Numbered from the stretch's first letter, positions 24,139 to 33,082 are shown. The stretch: DNA of 53,082 nt from Paraburkholderia phosphatilytica (GCF_003443895.1 NZ_QQOA01000047.1:1-53082), one strand, 5' to 3'. Notes: generated from the letters alone by a model not told the origin. Numbers and translations are program-made.

Positions 24139-25045
24139 CACGCTGCCCGCCTCGCAACCTGTTCCGCCCGCATCGAACGCGGCTGCCCGTGCCCGCTGGC
24201 GCGCGTGGCTGCCGCTCTGGATCATGAGCGCGCCCGCGATGCTGCTGTTCACGGCGCTGGTGCTGGTACCGCTCGCGATGACGCTCGCGCTCACCTTCTA
24301 TCGTTTCGATCCGTCGATCGGCCCGATCGCCGCGTTCGACCTGCACAACTACAGCAAGGTGCTGGGCTCGTCTTACTTCCATACGATCTTCCTGCGCACC
24401 TTCGGCATCGCGGCGCTGACCACGGTGCTGTGCGCGGCGATCGGCACGCCCGAGGCCTACATCCTGTCGCGCATGCGTGACCCGTGGCGTTCGCTGTTCC
24501 TGCTCGCGATCCTCGCGCCGCTGCTCGTCTCGGTGGTGGTGCGCGCGTTCGGCTGGAGCATGCTGCTCAACATGAACGGCCTCGTGAACCAGTTGTTCGG
24601 CCTGTTCGGCACGGGTCCGTTCAAGCTCGAATACACGACCTTCGCGATCGTCATCGCGCTCGTGCACGTGATGCTGCCGTTCATGGTGATCCCCGTGTGG
24701 ACCGCATTGCAGCGGCTCGATCCGCAGACCGAGAACGCGGCGCTGTCGCTGATGGCCTCGCCCGCCACGACCCTGCGGCGCATCGTGTTGCCGCAGCTGA
24801 TGCCCGGCATCCTGTCGGGCAGCCTGATGGTGTTCGGGCTGTCGGCCAGCGCTTTCGCGATTCCGGGCCTGCTCGGCGGGCGCCGTTTGAAAGTCGCGGC
24901 GACCACCGTCTACGACCAGTTCCTGAGTTCGATGAACTGGCCGCTCGGCGCGACGATCGCGATACTACTGCTGGTCGCGAACCTCGTGGTGATGCTCACG
25001 TACTACCGCGTGCTCGAACGCCGCTACGCCCGCAGCATGGGCTGA
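24131..25045 (+). CDS. ABC transporter permease, PotB type
   Basis: A 304-residue inner-membrane protein with six predicted helices, beginning with WLPLWIMSAPAMLLFTALVLVPLAMTLALTF. The EAA loop, which contacts the ATPase, is ENAALSLMASPATTLRRIVLPQLMPGI. The start ATG 24131 overlaps the end of the ATPase gene by 8 bases, so the two are translationally coupled. Confidence 0.93.
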   Translation: MASTLPASQPVPPASNAAARARWRAWLPLWIMSAPAMLLFTALVLVPLAMTLALTFYRFDPSIGPIAAFDLHNYSKVLGSSYFHTIFLRTFGIAALTTVLCAAIGTPEAYILSRMRDPWRSLFLLAILAPLLVSVVVRAFGWSMLLNMNGLVNQLFGLFGTGPFKLEYTTFAIVIALVHVMLPFMVIPVWTALQRLDPQTENAALSLMASPATTLRRIVLPQLMPGILSGSLMVFGLSASAFAIPGLLGGRRLKVAATTVYDQFLSSMNWPLGATIAILLLVANLVVMLTYYRVLERRYARSMG

Positions 25046-25120
25046 CGCGGATTCGCTGAATAATCAGGATACCGGATTAACCGTCGGAACAACCCGGCAG
25101 ATCAAACCAGGCCAATCGAG

Positions 25121-25915
25121 ATGCGCAAAAACGGACCGCTCGCTCTCGCGTTCCACACGCTCGTCATCCTGTTCGTGCTGGCGCCGCTCGTCGTCGTGGT
25201 GCTGGTGGCGTTCACGCCCGACGAGACGCTGACGCTGCCCACGCACGGCGTGTCGCTGCGCTGGTTCAGGGCGATTCTCGAGTACCCCGATTTCATCAGC
25301 GCGTTCTTCAACAGCCTGAAGCTCGCGTTCGCGTCAGCCACGCTGTCGCTCGCGGTCGGTCTGCCTGCGGGTCTCGCGATCGGCCGCGCGCGCTTTCCTG
25401 GGCGCGGTTTCCTGAATGCACTGCTGCTCTCGCCTCTCGTGATTCCGGGTCTCGTACTCGGCATCGCGTTGCTGCGCTTCTTCGCGATGATCGGCGCGAC
25501 GGGTTCGTTCGCGTGGCTGATTCTCGCGCACATGATCATCGTCACGCCGTTCGTGATGCGGCTCGTGCTCGCGTCGGTGGCGGGGCTCGACCGTAGCATC
25601 GAGCAGGCGGCGTCGTCGCTCGGTGCGAGCGCATGGACCACGTTTCGCCGCATCACCTTCCCGATGATCGTGCCGGGCATCACGGGCGGCTGGCTGCTCG
25701 CGTTCATCAACAGCTTCGACGAACTGACGATGTCGATCTTCGTGACGTCGCCGCAGACGGTCACGCTGCCGGTGCGCATGTACATGTACGCGACCGAATC
25801 GATCGACCCGATGATGGCGTCGGTGTCCGCGCTGGTCATTTTCATCACGGCGGGCGCGATGCTGCTGCTCGATCGCATCTATGGGCTCAACCGGATTCTC
25901 GTTGGCCAGCATTGA
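25121..25915 (+). CDS. ABC transporter permease, PotC type
   Basis: A 264-residue permease with about six membrane helices, beginning ALAFHTLVILFVLAPLVVVVLVAF. The EAA loop is EQAASSLGASAWTTFRRITFPMIVPGI. It forms the heterodimeric channel with the preceding permease, 75 bases upstream. Confidence 0.93.
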   Translation: MRKNGPLALAFHTLVILFVLAPLVVVVLVAFTPDETLTLPTHGVSLRWFRAILEYPDFISAFFNSLKLAFASATLSLAVGLPAGLAIGRARFPGRGFLNALLLSPLVIPGLVLGIALLRFFAMIGATGSFAWLILAHMIIVTPFVMRLVLASVAGLDRSIEQAASSLGASAWTTFRRITFPMIVPGITGGWLLAFINSFDELTMSIFVTSPQTVTLPVRMYMYATESIDPMMASVSALVIFITAGAMLLLDRIYGLNRILVGQH

Positions 25916-25993
25916 GCGCTGCATCTGCCGCCTGCAGTGTGCGGCCTGTCGTGAACCGTTTCCGTATTGATCGAGGCATTGCGCACAGTTCTT

Positions 25994-26347
25994 ATGAGCA
26001 CCGTCACACCGCATCGCCAGCCACAACTTGTTCGCATCGCCGAGACCACGCGCGATCGTCTTCCGTTCGTACTCGATGGCGTCGCGGTGTCCGCGCTCGC
26101 GGGCGATACGCTGCTGACCGCGATTCTCACGCAGCAGCGGCACGTTCGCACAAGCGATTTCAGCGGTGAGCCACGCGCGGGTTTCTGCATGATCGGCGCT
26201 TGCCAGGACTGCTGGGTGCGCGACGAGCAGGGCACGCGGCTGCGCGCGTGCACGACGCTGCTGCGCGCGGGCATGCGCATCGTCACCACCCCGCTGACAG
26301 ACGTAACAGCGGGCGCACCGTCAGCCGCCGGAGTGCAGACCCGATGA
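25994..26347 (+). CDS. (2Fe-2S) small subunit of an amine/opine dehydrogenase (HcnA/OoxC-like)
   Basis: A 117-residue ferredoxin-like protein with a plant-type 2Fe-2S site: Cys65, Cys70, Cys73 and Cys86 (GFCMIGACQDC... RAC). It matches the small subunit of multi-subunit FAD amine dehydrogenases such as hydrogen cyanide synthase, opine oxidases and D-hydroxyproline dehydrogenase. The start is ATG 25994; no strong ribosome site is visible, and a TTG at 25967 is possible. Its TGA overlaps the ATG of the next subunit by 4 bases. It relays electrons to the respiratory chain. Confidence 0.87.
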   Translation: MSTVTPHRQPQLVRIAETTRDRLPFVLDGVAVSALAGDTLLTAILTQQRHVRTSDFSGEPRAGFCMIGACQDCWVRDEQGTRLRACTTLLRAGMRIVTTPLTDVTAGAPSAAGVQTR

Positions 26348-27777
26348 GCACGGACACCTCGCAACGCGTCGTGATCGTCGGCGCCGGGCCGGCCGGCGTA
26401 CGTGCGGCCGAGACGCTGGTTGCCGCAGGCATCCGGCCGACCGTGATCGACGAGAACCCGCGCTGGGGCGGCCAGATCTATCGTCAGCCGCCGGGCGGTG
26501 CGGGCTTCGCGCGCAGCAAGCGGGCGCTGTACGGCTTCGAGGCGCGCAAGGCCGACGCGGTGCACACGAGCATGGCGAAGCTGCTGCCCATGCTCGACTA
26601 CCGCCCGGACACGCTCGTGTGGTCGTGCGAGCCGGGCCGGCTCGACACGCTGCACGAAGGCCGCGAGGCGCGTGTGCCGTTCACGCATCTGATCGTCGCG
26701 AGCGGCGCGACCGATCGCATCGTGCCGGTGCCGGGCTGGACCTTGCCTGGCGTCTACACGCTCGGCGGCGCACAGGTTGCATTGAAATCGCAGGGCTGCG
26801 CGATCGGCGAGCGCACTGTGCTCGCGGGCACCGGGCCGCTGCTGTATCTCGTCGCGTATCAGTACGCGAAGGCGGGCGCGCGGATCGCCGCCGTGCTGGA
26901 CACGAGTCCATTCTCGCGTCAGGCAGCAGCGGTGCCGAAACTGCTGAGCCAGCCGGCCACCTTCGCGAAGGGCCTCTATTACGTCGGCTGGCTGAAGGCG
27001 CGCGGTGTGCGGATCGCGCATGGCGTGACGCTGGCCGGCATCGACGGTGCCCAGGCGGTGGAGGGCATCCGCTGGCGCGACGATAAAGGCCGCGAGCACG
27101 TACTCGCCTGCGATGCCGTGGGTCTCGGCTTCGGCCTGCGACCCGAGACGCAGCTCGCCGATCTCGCAGGCTGCCGCTTCAGCTTCGATGCGCTCAATCG
27201 CTGCTGGCTGCCGGAGCGCGATGCCGCAGGCCGCAGCTCGGTCGCGGGCGTCTATCTCGCAGGCGACGGCGCGGGCATCGCCGGTGCGGACGCCGCCGAG
27301 CTCGCGGGCCGGCGCGCCGCACTCGCGCTGCTACAGGACATCGGCATCGAGCCGCCGCATAATGAGGGCATGCCCGACGCGGCGACGATCGACAGACAGT
27401 TGCGGCGTATTGCCGTGTTTCGTGCAGGCATCGAGCAGGCGTTCGAGCCGCCCGCGCACGCAGCCGCGCACTGGCCCGACGACATGACCGTGTGCCGTTG
27501 CGAGGAAGTCAGCGCCGGCACACTGCGCCAATGCATTCGCGGCGGCTTCGCGAATGAGGTCAATCGACTGAAGGCGCTGACGCGCGTCGGCATGGGACGC
27601 TGTCAGGGCCGCATGTGCGGCGAGTCGGCGATCGCGCTGCTGAGCAACGAGACCGGCAAGCCTTTGCACGAGGTGGGCCGTGTGCGCAGTCAGGCGCCGG
27701 TCAAGCCGATCCCGATCTCGCCGATGCTGTACGACGACGGCGTGCGCATCGCCGCCGAGGAGGCGCACGATGAGTGA
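26344..27777 (+). CDS. FAD-dependent alpha subunit of amine/opine dehydrogenase (HcnB/OoxA-like)
   Basis: A 477-residue pyridine-nucleotide-disulfide-type flavoprotein. The N-terminal FAD motif is VIVGAGPAGVRAAE (GAGPAG 13-18), followed by NPRWGGQIYRQPPG, a HLIVASGATDR block and a second dinucleotide motif around AGTGPLLYLVAYQ. The C-terminal part has a BFD-like 2Fe-2S domain (VCRCEEVSAGTLRQ ... GRCQGRMCG, four Cys). This set is diagnostic of the alpha subunit in HcnABC-type and octopine/nopaline oxidase complexes. It overlaps the 2Fe-2S gene by 4 bases and the beta-subunit gene by 8. Confidence 0.9.
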   Translation: MSTDTSQRVVIVGAGPAGVRAAETLVAAGIRPTVIDENPRWGGQIYRQPPGGAGFARSKRALYGFEARKADAVHTSMAKLLPMLDYRPDTLVWSCEPGRLDTLHEGREARVPFTHLIVASGATDRIVPVPGWTLPGVYTLGGAQVALKSQGCAIGERTVLAGTGPLLYLVAYQYAKAGARIAAVLDTSPFSRQAAAVPKLLSQPATFAKGLYYVGWLKARGVRIAHGVTLAGIDGAQAVEGIRWRDDKGREHVLACDAVGLGFGLRPETQLADLAGCRFSFDALNRCWLPERDAAGRSSVAGVYLAGDGAGIAGADAAELAGRRAALALLQDIGIEPPHNEGMPDAATIDRQLRRIAVFRAGIEQAFEPPAHAAAHWPDDMTVCRCEEVSAGTLRQCIRGGFANEVNRLKALTRVGMGRCQGRMCGESAIALLSNETGKPLHEVGRVRSQAPVKPIPISPMLYDDGVRIAAEEAHDE

Positions 27778-28897
27778 CACGCGCCACTATCAGGTTGCGA
27801 TCGTCGGCGGCGGTCTCGTCGGCGCATCGACGGCACTCGCGCTCGCGCGCAAGGGCTTCAGTGTGGGCCTGTTCGAACGACGCTTCTGCGGCGCGCAGGC
27901 GAGCGGCGTGAACTACGGCGGCGTACGCACTCAGGGGCGCTCCGCGGAACAGCTGCCGCTCGCGGTGCGCGCGCGCCGCGTGTGGAACCGCCTGCCTGAG
28001 CTTATCGGCATCGACGGCGAATTCACGGTGTCGGGACATTTGAGGCTCGCGCGGCGCGATAGCGATATCGACGCGTTGCATGCGTGGTCGGCGATGGCGC
28101 GCGAGCATGGCGTCGAATCCGAAGTGATGAGCGGTGCAGCGTTCCGCCGCCGCTATCCGTGGCTCGGCGCCGCGGCGATCGGCGGTTCGCTGTGCGCGAG
28201 CGATGGTCATGCGAACCCGCGGCTCGTGTCGCCGGGTTTCGCAGCCGCCGCGCGAGCAGCCGGCGCACACGTGCGCGAGCAAACCGAAGTTGCGGGTCTC
28301 GCGTTCGATGGCAACCGCTTCCAGTTTCGCGCCGGCGACGAGCGCATCAGCGCCGACTGGCTCGTCAATTCCTCTGGCGCGTGGTCCAACAAGGTGGCCG
28401 GCTGCTTCGGCGAAACCGTGCCGATGAAACCGATCTACCCGAACATGTGGGTCACCGAGCCGCTGCCGCGTTTCATCGGACACAGCCTCGGCGTGTATGG
28501 CGGCGGCGTGTACGCGCGCCAGGTCGAACGCGGCAACTGCGTGATCGGCGGTGGCCGCGGCCACGGCGACGGCGAGTACGCGCAGCCATCCAGCGACACG
28601 ACCCGCGCCGTGATGCGCGAAGCCTGCGCGCTGCTGCCGGGTCTCGCCGACGCATTGCTGATCCGCACATGGAGCGGCGTGGAAGGCGAAACGCCCGACG
28701 GCAATCCGATCATCGGACCGAGCGCTACCACGCCGCGTCTCTTGCACGCGTTCGGTTTTTGCGGCGGCGGATTCCTGCTCGCGCCCGGCGTGGGCGAACT
28801 GCTTGCCGACCTCGTCGCCGACGGCGCGACGAGCACACCGATCGAACCGTTCGCGATCGGACGGTTTGCCAGCCGTCCCGTACCCGCCGCCCTCTAG
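27770..28897 (+). CDS. FAD-dependent beta subunit of amine/opine dehydrogenase (DAO family, HcnC/OoxB-like)
   Basis: A 375-residue D-amino-acid-oxidase-fold flavoprotein. The FAD motif VAIVGGGLVGASTALALARKG is at 9-29 and the C-terminal FAD contact is GETPDGNPIIGP with FGFCGGGFLLAPGVGELLADL. This subunit carries the substrate-oxidising site in the HcnC/opine oxidase/D-hydroxyproline dehydrogenase complexes. ATG 27770 overlaps the alpha gene by 8 bases. The likely substrate is an N-alkyl amino acid, imino acid or opine brought in by the adjacent ABC system; the sequence alone does not decide. Confidence 0.9.
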   Translation: MSDTRHYQVAIVGGGLVGASTALALARKGFSVGLFERRFCGAQASGVNYGGVRTQGRSAEQLPLAVRARRVWNRLPELIGIDGEFTVSGHLRLARRDSDIDALHAWSAMAREHGVESEVMSGAAFRRRYPWLGAAAIGGSLCASDGHANPRLVSPGFAAAARAAGAHVREQTEVAGLAFDGNRFQFRAGDERISADWLVNSSGAWSNKVAGCFGETVPMKPIYPNMWVTEPLPRFIGHSLGVYGGGVYARQVERGNCVIGGGRGHGDGEYAQPSSDTTRAVMREACALLPGLADALLIRTWSGVEGETPDGNPIIGPSATTPRLLHAFGFCGGGFLLAPGVGELLADLVADGATSTPIEPFAIGRFASRPVPAAL

Positions 28898-28915
28898 ATC
28901 CAACAAGGAAGAGCC

Positions 28916-29965
28916 ATGAAAAAACTGTCCCGCACCCTCGCTTCGCTTGCCGCGCTCATCGCGCTCGGCATCACCACTACCGCCTGGTCGCAGACCAAAA
29001 CGATCTATGTCGGCATGAATGGCGGACCGATGGAAAAGGCCTACACGTCAGGCGTATTTCCCGACTTCGAGAAGGCCAACAACGTGAAGGTGGTTGTGGT
29101 GCCCGGCACCTCGTCCGACGTGCTCGCGAAGCTGCTCGCCAATCGCAACAGCCCGCAGATGCATGTGGCTTTCCTGGATGACGGCGTGATGGCGCGCGCG
29201 GTCAGCATGGGCGTGTGCGAGAAGCTCGACGACACGCCGGAGCTCAGGCAGCTCTATCCGTTCGCGCGCATGAAGGGCGATGTGGGCGCGGGCGTGCAGC
29301 TCGGCATGACGGGCATCGGCTACAACACCAAGGTGTTCTCGGAGAAAGGCTGGACGCCGCCCACCTCGTGGATGGATTTCGCCGATCCGAAATACAAGGG
29401 CAAGGTGGTGTTCCAGTCGGCCTCGAGCAGCACCTTCGGGCTGCATGGCTTTCTCGCGATCAACCGTATCCTGGGTGGTAGCGACAGCAACGTCGAGCCG
29501 GCCTTCACGAAGTGGGGGAGCACGGTGGGACCGAACGTGGTCGAGTACATCCCGAACTCGGCGAAGCTGTCGGAAATGATCCAGACTGGCGAAGCGGCCA
29601 TCTTCCCGCTAACGCCGACGGCAGTCGGCGACCTGAAGGCCAAGGGTTTGCCGGTTGCGTATGCGAGCCCCAAGGAAGGCGCGGTGCTGTTGCTGGTCGA
29701 CCTGTGTGTGGTGAAGAACAACCCCGACCCGCAGCTCGCGCAGAAGCTCGCGCAGTTCCTGCTGTCGGCGCCGTCGCAGACGAAGGCGGCCGAGACCAGC
29801 CGGCAGATCCCGACGAACCAGCAGGTGGTGATGCCCGCCGAGATGCAGAAGAGCCTCGGCGATCTCAATCAACTCGTGAAGAAAGTGACGGTGGTGGACT
29901 GGGACGTGATCAATGCGCATCGCGCGCAATGGGACCAGCGCTGGAACCAGCAGATCGAGCAATGA
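28916..29965 (+). CDS. Periplasmic substrate-binding protein of the PotABC-type importer (PotD-like)
   Basis: A 349-residue secreted protein with a signal peptide ending near AWSQ (residue 26). The mature part has the class II solute-binding pattern (TIYVGMNGGPMEKAYTSGVFPDFEKANNVKVVVVPG, LGMTGIGYNTKVFSEKGWTPPTSWMDFADPKYKGKVVF). It is 18 bases after the beta-subunit gene and completes the transporter that begins at 23023. Binding proteins of this type serve polyamines, opines, thiamine and iron; the context suggests an amino compound. A hairpin at 30068-30086 follows. Confidence 0.92.
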   Translation: MKKLSRTLASLAALIALGITTTAWSQTKTIYVGMNGGPMEKAYTSGVFPDFEKANNVKVVVVPGTSSDVLAKLLANRNSPQMHVAFLDDGVMARAVSMGVCEKLDDTPELRQLYPFARMKGDVGAGVQLGMTGIGYNTKVFSEKGWTPPTSWMDFADPKYKGKVVFQSASSSTFGLHGFLAINRILGGSDSNVEPAFTKWGSTVGPNVVEYIPNSAKLSEMIQTGEAAIFPLTPTAVGDLKAKGLPVAYASPKEGAVLLLVDLCVVKNNPDPQLAQKLAQFLLSAPSQTKAAETSRQIPTNQQVVMPAEMQKSLGDLNQLVKKVTVVDWDVINAHRAQWDQRWNQQIEQ

Positions 29966-30067
29966 GCGCACAGTGAGCGAGCGGCAGGGCGACCGTCGAG
30001 GTCCTGACGAGCAGATCGGAGCAGTACGCCGGACTGAGCGACGGGCCGTTCGCGACTTCTCACTGCG

Positions 30068-30086
30068 CTCACGCTGCCGGCGTGAG
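30068..30086. terminator. Hairpin between convergent genes
   Basis: CTCACGC (30068-30074), loop TGCCG, GCGTGAG (30080-30086). It lies between the binding-protein gene (+) and an Lrp-type gene (-) and may serve both. Confidence 0.5.
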
Positions 30087-30093
30087 AGCCTGG

Positions 30094-30582
30094 CTATTCA
30101 CGCACCAGTGGGACATCCAGCGTCGCTTTCACTCGCTCCATGGCGACGAAGGTCCGGAAACTTCGAACGTTTCCTTCTGCAAAGAAAAGCGTCCGCGTGA
30201 GCGCGGTGTATTCGGCCATGTCCCGCGTGCAGAAAATCAGGACGAAATCGACGTCCCCCGTGACGTAGTAGCACTGTTGTACCAGCTCGCAGGCCTCGAA
30301 TCTCGCCTTCATCTCGTCGAGCAGTTCAATCGCTTCGCTCTCCGCGGAGACGTGGGTAATGATCGTGACTCGCGAGCCGAGCGCATCGGGATTGAGGACG
30401 CTGCGGTCCGCCGCGATCACGCCCGCACTGCGCAACTTCTGCAGGCGCCTCGCGACCGAAGGCACCGACAGGCCGATTTCGTCACCGATTTCGCGGTGAG
30501 GCGTTTGGTTGTCCCGCTGGACGATGGCCAGTATTTTCAGGTCGAAGTTGTCCAGTTCCACAGGTCGGTTCTCGGCGGCCAT
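30094..30582 (-). CDS. Lrp/AsnC-family regulator
   Basis: A 162-residue regulator with the N-terminal helix-turn-helix (LDNFDLKILAIVQRDN, REIGDEIGLSVPSVARRLQKLRSAGVI) and the RAM ligand domain (CYYVTGDVDFVLIFCTRDMAEY). The start ATG 30582 is chosen because the homology begins there. GAGAATTTTTCTC (30583-30595), a perfect 5-3-5 repeat, touches the start codon and could be an autoregulatory site. It diverges from the truncated LivJ-type gene, which may once have been its target; Lrp proteins sense amino acids. Confidence 0.92.
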   Translation of the reverse strand: MAAENRPVELDNFDLKILAIVQRDNQTPHREIGDEIGLSVPSVARRLQKLRSAGVIAADRSVLNPDALGSRVTIITHVSAESEAIELLDEMKARFEACELVQQCYYVTGDVDFVLIFCTRDMAEYTALTRTLFFAEGNVRSFRTFVAMERVKATLDVPLVRE

Positions 30583-30779
30583 GAGAATTTTTCTCGAATC
30601 GAGGCAGCAATTAGACAAAGATTAATGCTTGTTTCGCTATAAAATTTCCCTGTCAAGCGCTTTTCCGAGCTGATCAGCAAACGGACGTGGTTGCTCACGG
30701 GCATTCTGCGACGAGAGATGCGAATTGCCGGATGATCGCCAGGACAATCCAATCACTTCGCAGTACTACTGGAAAAACC

Positions 30780-31271
30780 ATGAACCTGCGCACCACCACC
30801 TCCGCCTTCATCGTCGCGGCGTTCGCTGTCCCGGCGCCTTCCGTCATGGCTGACACGACAGTCAGGATTGGCCAGGTTTCACTGCTTACCGGCGAGCTTG
30901 CCCATATCGGCAAGGATGACGAGAACGGCGTGCGAATGGCAATTGAAGATCTGAACAGCAGAAAGATCCGCATTGGCGGTCAGCTCGTTACCTTCGAACT
31001 GGATTCGCAGGACGACGCGGCGGACCCCAGGACCGCGGTAACCGTCGCCCAGAAACTCGTGGACCCGAATCGTTGGGCCCTGATCCGACTGACGCCAGTA
31101 CCCGTCCACAGCATGGATTTCCCCGATCCTGGTCACCGACGTGTACTCGGCGCGCAGGGACGCGGCATGTTTGAACCCGTCGGAGTGAGCTGGTGCAAAT
31201 CATCGATATCCGCGCAGCCACGATCCCCATCTCCCGTTACCTCGATCCCTCCATTCCGTCAGGAGGATTGA
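30780..31271 (+). pseudogene. Truncated branched-chain amino acid ABC binding protein (LivJ-type) remnant
   Basis: The first 97 codons encode a signal peptide (to about SVMA) and the N-terminal lobe of a LivJ-family protein: DTTVRIGQVSLLTGELAHIGKDDENG, then RMAIEDLNS and DPRTAVTVAQKLVDPN. After about 31070 similarity stops abruptly, and the frame runs on with unrelated sequence to a stop overlapping the next gene. Family members are about 370-400 residues. The break looks like a deletion that fused this 5-prime end, with its promoter (TATAAA at 30638-30643), to the region upstream of the TarD-like gene. A short functional protein is unlikely. Confidence 0.75.
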
Positions 31272-32371
31272 CTACTAGCATGGTTGCCGTGATCACCGAC
31301 GTGATCCGAGCCGGCAAGCCAGTGGTGGGCTTCGGCTTTTCGTCGATCGGGCGGTATGGGCAGCAAGGGCTGATCGCGGAGCGTTTCACGCCGCGTTTGT
31401 TGCAGGCATCGTTCGACGAGCTTGCCGACGAAAGCGGCAGCCAGCTCGATCCGCTGCGCGCGTGGAACGTGATGATGAAAGGGGAAAAGCCCGGCGGGCA
31501 TGGCGAGCGGTGTGTCGCGGTCGGCACGCTCGACATGGCGCTCTGGGATCTCGCCGCGAAGCTCGCTGACCTGCCGCTGTACGCGTATCCCGCGTCCCGC
31601 GTGCCGGGCACGACGCCGGCTGCAAACGTCAGCGCGTATGCCGGCGGCGGCTACTACTATGCGCACGACGATATCCAGCAACTGACGAACGAAGCGAAGC
31701 AGGCGCGCGATCTCGGCTATACGCATTTCAAGCTGAAATCAGGCGCCGCGACGCTCGAACGCGACATCGAGCGGATCGAGGCGGTATCGGCGGTGATGCG
31801 GGGCGCGCACCACGTCGCTGTCAATGCGATGAACTCGTACGGACCTGGCACCGCGCAACGCGCCGCCGATGCCCTCGCGCCGCTCGGCGTGTGGTGGTTC
31901 GAAGACATTTGCGACCCGCTCGATTTTTCGACGCTCGCCAGTGTCGCGCGACGTTACGACGGTGCGATCGCGGCTGGCGAGGCGCTGTTCTCGGTCGCCG
32001 AAGCGAAGCTGGTCGACGACCACGGCGGCTTGCGCAGACATCAGGACGTGCTGCTGTTCGACCCCGTGCATTGCTATGGCTTGCCCGGCTATCTGCAGAT
32101 CGTGAACGAGCTCGGCGCGCGTGGCTGGGATCGCGAACGGTTCTGGCCGCATGGCGGATATCTGTTCACGCTGCATGTCGCGCAGGCCCTGGAACTGGGT
32201 GGAACTGAGGTCAATCCGTTCTGCTTCCAGCCGTTCGGCGGTTTCGCCGACAGCACGTTGATGACCGAAGGGAAGGTCAGCGCACCTGAGGCACCCGGCA
32301 TCGGTTTCGAAGCGAGACAGGCGACGCGGCACGCGTTCAACACGCTACTGGATGATCAGGCGATCAGGTGA
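31193..32371 (+). CDS. Enolase-superfamily dehydratase, D-tartrate dehydratase (TarD)-like
   Basis: A 392-residue mandelate-racemase-group protein. TTSMVAVITDVIRAGKPVVG, MMKGEKPGGHGERCVAVGT and PHGGYLFTLHVAQALELGG match D-tartrate dehydratase. The catalytic bases are Lys182 in the KLK motif (HFKLKSG) and His320 (WPHGG). Two metal ligands are Glu237 (WFEDICDPLD) and Glu263 (AAGEALF). The place of the first ligand, Asp in TarD (VDANG), is Asn211 (VNAMN), encoded by AAT. The start is GTG 31193. The enzyme should dehydrate a hydroxy-diacid or sugar acid, but the altered ligand makes activity uncertain. It lies behind the LivJ remnant and overlaps the convergent LysE gene by 16 bases. Confidence 0.85.
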   Translation: MQIIDIRAATIPISRYLDPSIPSGGLTTSMVAVITDVIRAGKPVVGFGFSSIGRYGQQGLIAERFTPRLLQASFDELADESGSQLDPLRAWNVMMKGEKPGGHGERCVAVGTLDMALWDLAAKLADLPLYAYPASRVPGTTPAANVSAYAGGGYYYAHDDIQQLTNEAKQARDLGYTHFKLKSGAATLERDIERIEAVSAVMRGAHHVAVNAMNSYGPGTAQRAADALAPLGVWWFEDICDPLDFSTLASVARRYDGAIAAGEALFSVAEAKLVDDHGGLRRHQDVLLFDPVHCYGLPGYLQIVNELGARGWDRERFWPHGGYLFTLHVAQALELGGTEVNPFCFQPFGGFADSTLMTEGKVSAPEAPGIGFEARQATRHAFNTLLDDQAIR

Positions 32372-32997
32372 CCCAGTTGCCATAGCCCGAGGCCGGCGAG
32401 CAACGCGGCCGAACCGAGATTGACCGCGCGATGCCAGCGGTCGTTGAAACGGTCGCGCAGCCAGCTCACGCCGGTGGACAGGATGACCCACCACAGCGCC
32501 GAGCCCACGAGCACGCCGGCCACCATGACCCATGGCGACGCCGAAGGCGCGCGGCCCGCCAATGCGCCGAACACGGCCATGAACGACAGGATGGTCGTCG
32601 GGTTCGACAGTGTCAGCACGAAGGTGCCAGCCACATAGCGCAGCAGCGTACCGGTCGGCCGTTGCAGGGGCCCGCTGCGTACCACGGGCCGGGTGGCAAT
32701 GCGCCACGCCAGCCAGAGCAGAAAACCGCCGCCGAACAGGCCAAGCCACAGCTTCACGCCCAGCAGCCAGGCGATCAGTCCACTGACACCATACGCGCCG
32801 ATGGCGCCGTACGCCGCGTCCGCGAATGCTGCGCCCAGACCGGTCGCCAGGCCCGCAAGACGGCCGTGATTCAAGGTTCGCTGGATGGCCAGCAAGCCGA
32901 TCTGCCCGACCGGCGCGGCGATCGACAGCCCGATCAGCAGCGACTGGCCGAACAGCACGGATGCGGAGGATGGCAGAAGGGCGTTCATGTCGAGCAT
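32356..32997 (-). CDS. LysE-family amino acid exporter
   Basis: A 213-residue membrane protein of about six helices: FGQSLLIGLSIAAPVGQIGLLAI is the LysE N-terminal signature, followed by GLATGLGAAFADAAYGAIGAYG and the FVLTLSNPTTILSFMAVFGAL block. The start is ATG 32997, or ATG 32988 three codons later; no strong ribosome site separates them. It is divergent from an Lrp regulator at 33083, the usual partnership for amino acid exporters, so export induced by the accumulating amino acid is expected. Confidence 0.9.
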   Translation of the reverse strand: MLDMNALLPSSASVLFGQSLLIGLSIAAPVGQIGLLAIQRTLNHGRLAGLATGLGAAFADAAYGAIGAYGVSGLIAWLLGVKLWLGLFGGGFLLWLAWRIATRPVVRSGPLQRPTGTLLRYVAGTFVLTLSNPTTILSFMAVFGALAGRAPSASPWVMVAGVLVGSALWWVILSTGVSWLRDRFNDRWHRAVNLGSAALLAGLGLWQLGHLIA

Positions 32998-33039
32998 TGT
33001 CGGGCGGGGCCTTTGGCTTGAACATAACGAAAGACCAAG

Positions 33040-33054
33040 CGAAAATCGATTTCG
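33040..33054. promoter_or_regulatory. Lrp-type operator candidate
   Basis: CGAAAATCGATTTCG, an AT-rich near-palindrome centred on ATCGAT, lies between the divergent LysE and Lrp genes, where an Lrp dimer site is expected. A similar tract, TTCGATTTTTCAGG, follows. Confidence 0.45.
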
Positions 33055-33082
33055 TCTTCGATTTTTCAGGCCAGAGTTCGTC

